This document shows positions 59,580 to 64,000 of a stretch of DNA of 64,000 bases, piece by piece. A program made the position numbers and the translations under genes. The notes under the pieces were generated by a model. That model was given only the letters and a program-made list of their open reading frames with translations, had not been told where the DNA came from and searched no databases. Source of the DNA: Vulcanisaeta sp. JCM 16159 (GTDB taxonomy: Archaea > Thermoproteota > Thermoprotei > Thermoproteales > Thermocladiaceae); assembly GCF_001316265.1 (NCBI RefSeq), contig NZ_BBDN01000002.1:62001-126000 (forward strand), in the 5' to 3' direction. How positions within the stretch are numbered: position 1 is the stretch's first letter; every line of letters begins with the position of its first letter.

Positions 59580-60774
59580 ATGACAACTATTAAGGACGTA
59601 GAGATATACCCAGTCAGTGACCTTGCCACGGCTAAGGCATCGCCATGGGCCTCGGTCTCGATAATAGTTAAGGTCATCACGAGTGATGGGCAGGTTGGTT
59701 ATGGGGAGGCTGTGCCCACTCTCAGGGTTAACCAGGTTGTTAAGGCCATTGAGGAGGTTAGGAGGTTTATGATTGGTAAGGACCCGTTCAGGATTGAGTA
59801 CCTTTTCAGGGAGTGGTATAAGCATGAGTTCTATATTAGTCGTTCATTTGAGGCGGCTACGGCGTATAGCGCCATCGACATAGCACTACACGACCTACTG
59901 GGTAAGTACCTCGGTGCGTCCGTATATCAATTTCTTGGCGGCCTTGTTAATGAGAAGATTAAGGCCTATGCAAATGGTTGGTATAGCGACTGCGTAACGC
60001 CTGACGACTTCGCGAGGAGGGCTAAGGAGGTTGTTTCCATGGGCTTTAAGGCGATGAAGTTCGACCATTCGGTCCATACTTTGATCAGATGGATGAGGAG
60101 GGATTTGAGGAGGCTGTGGAGAGGGTTAGGGCCGTTAGGGAGGCTGTGGGTAAGTACGTGGACATATTGATAGAGACTCATGCCGCTTTAACATCAATAC
60201 GGCCATTAGGATGGTTAAGGCCATGGAGCAGTTCGACCCGTTGTTCATCGAGGAGCCGATACACCCTGACCTGAACTTTGAGGGTCTAGCAAAGATAAAG
60301 GCCGCAGCGCCTAGTGTACGAATCGCGGTTGGTGAGAGGATAATCAGCGTTGAGGAGGCGCTACAGCTTCTGGAGAGGGGTTTAGTGGATGTTCTTCAAC
60401 CTGACATAACCAATGCCCTGGGCTTCACGGGTATGGGTAGAATCAGGGCCTTAACGGAGGCGTACGGAGTCGAGCTAGCGCCACACAATGCCTTTGGCCC
60501 TGTGCAGCATGCAGCGACTCTTCAGTTTGATGCGAGTACATATAACCTGCTGATTCAGGAGAGCTTCTACGAATTTTGGCCCCAGTGGAAGAGGGATATC
60601 GTTAATAATTCCATTAAGCTTGAGGATGGTTATTACAGGGTGCCCAACAGGCCTGGCCTTGGCGTTGACGTTAATGAGAAGGTTCTCACCGAGATGAGGC
60701 TTGAGGGTATGGAGCCATTCCATGAGGAGGAACCTGTCTGGGTCATAAAGGGTACATGGAGGAGGTATAGGTAA
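59580..60774 (+). CDS. gnaD: Gluconate/galactonate dehydratase (enolase superfamily), frameshifted
   Basis: Close in layout to Sulfolobus Gna[21 protein letters not shown] with [10 protein letters not shown], then [55 protein letters not shown] (metal ligand), [16 protein letters not shown] (ligand), and [14 protein letters not shown] (third ligand). It continues through [18 protein letters not shown] and [15 protein letters not shown] to [15 protein letters not shown]. Breaks near 60065 and 60190. About 397 residues. It dehydrates gluconate to 2-keto-3-deoxygluconate in the archaeal Entner-Doudoroff pathway. Confidence 0.92.
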
Positions 60775-60820
60775 TCCCGAGTTATTGATTTAAACTAGGC
60801 ATTAAGTCTTAATACCTATA

Positions 60821-61215
60821 ATGCCAGACGATGTAGACGCCATAGTAAACCAACTCACGGATCTAGAGAAGAAGATATTGGCCCATATATATCACTACGG
60901 CCCAGACACACCCTGGCTACTAGCAGGAGGCTTCTTGGGGCGGCTGGTTGGAGACCGATAGTGCCTGAGGATGAAGTTGAGAGGGCCGTTCAACACCTGG
61001 TTCAATTAGGCCTACTTCAGGAGTTTAGGGGTTCGCTTAAGGGTAAGGTAACATCATCAGTTAAGCCCTGGCTAAAGGTTAAGCAGCGTAATCCTGAGAG
61101 GCGTGGTAGGGGAATTTACTATGACTTAACGAAGATGGGCAAGAAGGTGGCTGGTGAGGTTTGGAAAAACTATGTTAGGCCAAGTATTAAGAAGATACGT
61201 GGCAACGAGTCATAG
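60821..61215 (+). CDS. DUF2250-like winged-helix protein, one frameshift
   Basis: ATG 60821: DDVDAIVNQLTDLEKKILAH and IYHYGPDTPWLLA. The frame breaks near 60935 (LLGAAGWRPIVPEDEVERAV continues). The rest is VQHLVQLGLLQEFRGSLKGK and GIYYDLTKMGKKVAGEVWKN. Helix-turn-helix and wing are visible, with a basic C-terminus. The layout matches archaeal DUF2250. It is 46 bp downstream of gnaD, so it may be co-transcribed and control sugar genes; that link is inference. It is convergent with and overlaps the next gene by 6 bp. Confidence 0.75.
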
Positions 61216-62027
61216 GTAGGGCTTATACCAGGGATCACTGAGGCTCGGCCTTGTGATGCTTGAGGTGTTCTTTACGAATTTCTCTCCGTTTTTGATGGTA
61301 TTGATTAGCAGTTGTATGTCAAGTGGAAGACTCGGTCCAAAGTGTGCGAGGACGTCGTTTGGCGTATGTATCGTTGGTTTATTTATCCAATTCGTTTCCT
61401 GTGGTCTATAATCCTTGGTTTTTCCCTCATAAATCACCAGTTGTGGGTTAACCCTATTGATCATACTTAAAACGCCATCCCTATTCGTGATAAGCTCAAC
61501 ACACTTAAGGCCATTAACATACTTAATACCAACCCTGTTGAGCGCTGATGCTATGTATGATGCCTCACAGGGTATTACGTAATCACCTAGGGATAGAACA
61601 ACCATTACGTTCTCCACATCGATGGAGTACCTCAGTAGGTCCACGTATACGCCCATTGCTCTCTGCGCTTCGTCATCCAGGTCAAGTAATTTACCCACCA
61701 TTTCAAAGGAGCTCATAACGGCGTTTAAATTCACGGGCATTGGAACTGCAAGTACGGGGGCAATACTACTTAGTGGCTCAACCATCTGCCTTTGGACTGG
61801 GTATGAGAGTATTACTAGGTCGGGATTTAATTTCTTTATTGTCTCGATATTGGCCGATACGAATGACCCAATCTTGCAGTCTTCATAGCCTCCCTGGGTC
61901 TGTAACTCCAAACGTCAGTGCCAACTACCCTATTACCTGCGCCTATTATGAATAGGAACTCGGTTATTGATGGGTTAAGGCTTACTATCCTGCGTGGAAC
62001 GCCATCTAACGCCCTTGTTAGTAACAC
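61210..62027 (-). CDS. Periplasmic-binding-protein-fold protein (BtuF/FepB type), frameshifted
   Basis: Helical-backbone metal receptor. DGVPRRIVSLNPSITEFLFI and GAGNRVVGTDVWSYRP form the family's N-terminal block. The frame changes near 61895 (EAM...GYEDCKIGSFVSANIE should continue). IETIKKLNPDLVILSYP follows, then MGVYVDLLRYSIDVENVMVV and a C-terminal lobe. About 270 residues. These proteins bind cobamides, haem or ferric siderophores for ABC import. No signal peptide or lipobox is visible ahead of GTG 62027, and no ABC permease or ATPase lies nearby, so it may act inside the cell. Confidence 0.8.
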
Positions 62028-62236
62028 AGGCCTTAATAATGCATTAAAAATTTTAGTTTAATGTTTGGGTCTCTACTGATGATGAACCAGGACTTATATG
62101 AACTGTGATTGGGTCTTCTCGCCCTGATCATCAGCTGGCTCATAATTAATCACCAAGTCATTGACTTAGCCATCATCATTAAGTAACTGCTTAAGGGAAA
62201 GGTTTATTAGCTCTTTTGGCTTTCCGTGGCTTGGTA

Positions 62237-63169
62237 ATGTCGTTTGACAAAGTAAGCAAATCGATAAAGGAACCCAATCAATTAATTACTCCATATCATG
62301 AAAGTACCAATTATTTAAGAAAATTACTCGTCAAAATACCGAAATTAAATGCAAGCACTAAGGCAGTGTTTTGCCGATGGCTTAGGTATGGCTTCATAGA
62401 GGGTGTACAGGCAGAGGTCTTGCCAATAGGTACTGTGATACTCACTGATTGGTCATCCGAGGTAGATTCAATGATTCACGAGCTTCTGGATAATGAAATA
62501 GCAACTCAGGTGGGTAATGGATATGTGGAAATACCATTTATGATGACGGCGGCCGACCAACTTGATTTAAGCTTGGTCTGTGATGGCGATGATTATTCAT
62601 TAATTAATGACGGTGAAGTTATTTATCCAAGTCCATTAATTATGAAGGTGCCGCATGCTAAGGAGGTTGTTGAGGAACCTTATGATGATTTAACGCGGTC
62701 TGTAGCCTCAATAATTAGGAAATTTAATTATTACTTAAGCGGAAAGATTATTCATGTCGGTATTAATGTTAAGTCCATTGGTGTAATGAGTACCATAGTA
62801 TTTAGACACCCGATAGATATCCTCGTGGTAACGGACACTCATTATTCAATTGCCCATAGGGTGCTTGACCCAAATAAGACGGTTCATAGGGGCTTATCGG
62901 CATTAGAGGGTTATTTAATGGATGGTGTTGATTATGCAGTGCTTGTTCATAAGTATACGCATTACGAGGCTCACGTGGAAACATTTAACAAAATAATAAA
63001 TAGGCCATACATAATGGATTCCGGCTTTGTTCTGGTTCCTAATGATTTTGATTATATGATATTCCTTAAGTGGCCCAGGGCAAATTCATTGATGAGAAAA
63101 TCACAGAGCGTAGTGAGTAAGCACTCATTGATCAACAGCGCCCTTACTTTCATGATCAATGCCCGTTAA
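62237..63169 (+). CDS. Hypothetical protein
   Basis: About 310 intact residues from ATG 62237 (SFDKVSKSIKEPNQLITPYH). Acidic and mixed alpha/beta: TVILTDWSSEVDSMIHELLD, MTAADQLDLSLVCDGDDYSL, IIHVGINVKSIGVMSTIVFR, TDTHYSIAHRVLDPNKTVHR and FVLVPNDFDYMIFLKWPRAN. No membrane segments or known motif; the DTHYSIAHR stretch could hold a metal. The middle could be a Rossmann-like domain. A twin-gene arrangement with the next small gene (32 bp apart) suggests a partnership. Confidence 0.6.
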   Translation: MSFDKVSKSIKEPNQLITPYHESTNYLRKLLVKIPKLNASTKAVFCRWLRYGFIEGVQAEVLPIGTVILTDWSSEVDSMIHELLDNEIATQVGNGYVEIPFMMTAADQLDLSLVCDGDDYSLINDGEVIYPSPLIMKVPHAKEVVEEPYDDLTRSVASIIRKFNYYLSGKIIHVGINVKSIGVMSTIVFRHPIDILVVTDTHYSIAHRVLDPNKTVHRGLSALEGYLMDGVDYAVLVHKYTHYEAHVETFNKIINRPYIMDSGFVLVPNDFDYMIFLKWPRANSLMRKSQSVVSKHSLINSALTFMINAR

Positions 63170-63200
63170 ACATTTATTCTTAACATTATATGGCTAGCCG

Positions 63201-63536
63201 ATGTCCCTAGTGTGGGTTTATCACGGTAATGAGTATAAGAGGGCATCAGACCTGGACCCTAATCAGGTAATGCTTATGATAAGTAATGGATGCGATGGCG
63301 TGGGTCAATTAATTAATTACGTAATTAATAACGTGCTTTCCACAGGTAATTACAGAAACGTAACTGCAAGAATCTATAGGGGTAATGATGAATATTTGGC
63401 GCACTTTCTCATAAATCTAGCGAATGGTTCTGAAGAAGTCATGATTTTAGTATCGAAAAACCCAGCTGATACATTGTTCAATTACTATACACTAGTATCT
63501 TCAGAGAATATTATTGAATGCAAATACGTAAAATAA
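63201..63536 (+). CDS. Hypothetical small protein, partner of the preceding gene
   Basis: 111 residues: LVWVYHGNEYKRASDLDPNQ, VMLMISNGCDGVGQLINYVI, VTARIYRGNDEYLAHFLINL and VMILVSKNPADTLFNYYTLV. It predicts as alternating strands and helices with no membrane segment. No family recognised. It is in the same orientation and 32 bp downstream of another unknown gene. Confidence 0.55.
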   Translation: MSLVWVYHGNEYKRASDLDPNQVMLMISNGCDGVGQLINYVINNVLSTGNYRNVTARIYRGNDEYLAHFLINLANGSEEVMILVSKNPADTLFNYYTLVSSENIIECKYVK

Positions 63537-63657
63537 TGAATTAATTATTTAATTTAGGCTTTAATTTTGATGAATATTATATATAAAATCATTATATCAT
63601 TAAATAATAGGCATAAAAGGGCAATATTTATTAATTTAAGCCTTATTAATTATCCTG

Positions 63658-64000
63658 ATGTCTACGGTATCCTATGGGAAGTTTACCATTGAAATACCAG
63701 TAAAGGTTAAGTTATTTATAGACGGTGAGGAAGTGCCCTCAAGCAAGGGCAGGACATTCACCAGGGAAAACCCTGCCAGGTTTGACCAAACAATTGCTAT
63801 AATCGAGGAGGCCTCCACGGACGACCTCAACAGAGCTGTTGACCTGGCTAGGGAGGTATTTGATAAGGATAAGTATGGTTGGGTCATGAATTATAGACAG
63901 AGGGTCAGGGTCCTATACAAGACCGCCGAGATAATTAGGGAGGAGGCCGATAGGATTGCGGTCACGGTAGCCCTTGAGAATGGAATGCCAATTAGGCAGG
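63658..64000 (+). CDS. Aldehyde dehydrogenase family protein, 3' end outside window
   Basis: From ATG 63658: IPVKVKLFIDGEEVPSSKGR, TFTRENPARFDQTIAIIEEA, STDDLNRAVDLAREVFD, then WVMNYRQRVRVLYKTAEIIR and VTVALENGMPIRQ at the right edge. This is the N-terminal NAD(P)-binding domain of the ALDH superfamily ('NP.....I......D...A...A......W'). The catalytic Cys and Glu lie beyond the window. It oxidises an aldehyde to the acid; a glyceraldehyde or acyl-aldehyde substrate is possible but not shown. Confidence 0.85.
   Translation, partial: MSTVSYGKFTIEIPVKVKLFIDGEEVPSSKGRTFTRENPARFDQTIAIIEEASTDDLNRAVDLAREVFDKDKYGWVMNYRQRVRVLYKTAEIIREEADRIAVTVALENGMPIRQ

Overview
The window reads as chromosome of a hyperthermophilic, probably acidophilic crenarchaeon of the Thermoproteales, most like the Vulcanisaeta/Caldivirga/Thermocladium group. 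The reasons are TATA boxes about 26-37 nt before starts with little or no leader, frequent ATGA/TAATG overlaps, a thermopsin-type secreted protease, a PaREP1 protein, a family-5 uracil-DNA glycosylase, a type V fructose-1,6-bisphosphatase, a Sulfolobus-type gluconate dehydratase, and two tRNA genes with short introns at the noncanonical position 29/30. The genus is inference.

The sequence carries many single-base indels. Around 30 genes, including single-copy housekeeping genes (trpS, fbp, the hdr cluster), continue in another frame after a short homopolymer. Most cases examined are repaired by adding one base, and the tRNA-Lys gene lacks two G residues. I therefore treat broken genes as one CDS each, running from first start to last stop, and expect most breaks to be sequence error rather than decay.

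Layout. 0-6.1 kb (minus): a carboxylic/fatty-acid module with an acyl-CoA dehydrogenase (cut by the left edge), a TetR regulator, a KAS III-like condensing enzyme, an acyl-CoA ligase, a hydrolase and an MFS transporter. 6.4-9.3 kb: a large exported penicillin-acylase-type Ntn hydrolase and a small membrane protein. 9.5-13.3 kb: enoyl-CoA hydratase, FAD-linked oxidase, hydrolase, small retropepsin-like protease. 13.4-20.2 kb: thermopsin-like protease, MFS transporter, winged-helix regulator, APC permease, NCS1 permease. 20.2-29.5 kb: an unrecognised broken gene, metallo-beta-lactamase-fold hydrolase, serine hydrolase, cupin, aminotransferase, two unknown proteins, tRNA-CAU, an exported PLD-like protein, tRNA-Lys, SDR. 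29.8-31.5 kb: ABC exporter.

31.7-37.6 kb is the most interesting block: DsrE-like, TusA, an MvhD-like iron-sulfur protein, two HdrA-type flavoproteins, a winged-helix protein and a QmoC-like HdrC/membrane fusion, packed with overlapping starts and stops. It looks like a quinone-linked heterodisulfide-reductase-type electron-transfer complex with its own sulfur carriers. 37.7-46.8 kb: LysE exporter, a TadC/FlaJ-like membrane protein, a MinD-type ATPase, RNase HII, secreted proteins and a transglutaminase-MoxR-DUF58 set. 46.9-49.2 kb: two tandem acyl-CoA dehydrogenases sharing patches of identical DNA.

49.2-57.5 kb holds information-processing and core genes: UDG, PUA protein, TrpRS, dipeptidase, FBP aldolase/phosphatase, DNA cytosine methyltransferase, zinc-ribbon protein, hydrolase, P-loop ATPase, tRNA-Thr. 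57.5-64 kb: PaREP1, a drug/solute MFS transporter, gluconate dehydratase, DUF2250-like regulator, metal/cobamide-type binding protein, two unknown proteins and an aldehyde dehydrogenase cut by the right edge. I saw no rRNA, CRISPR array or recognisable insertion sequence.
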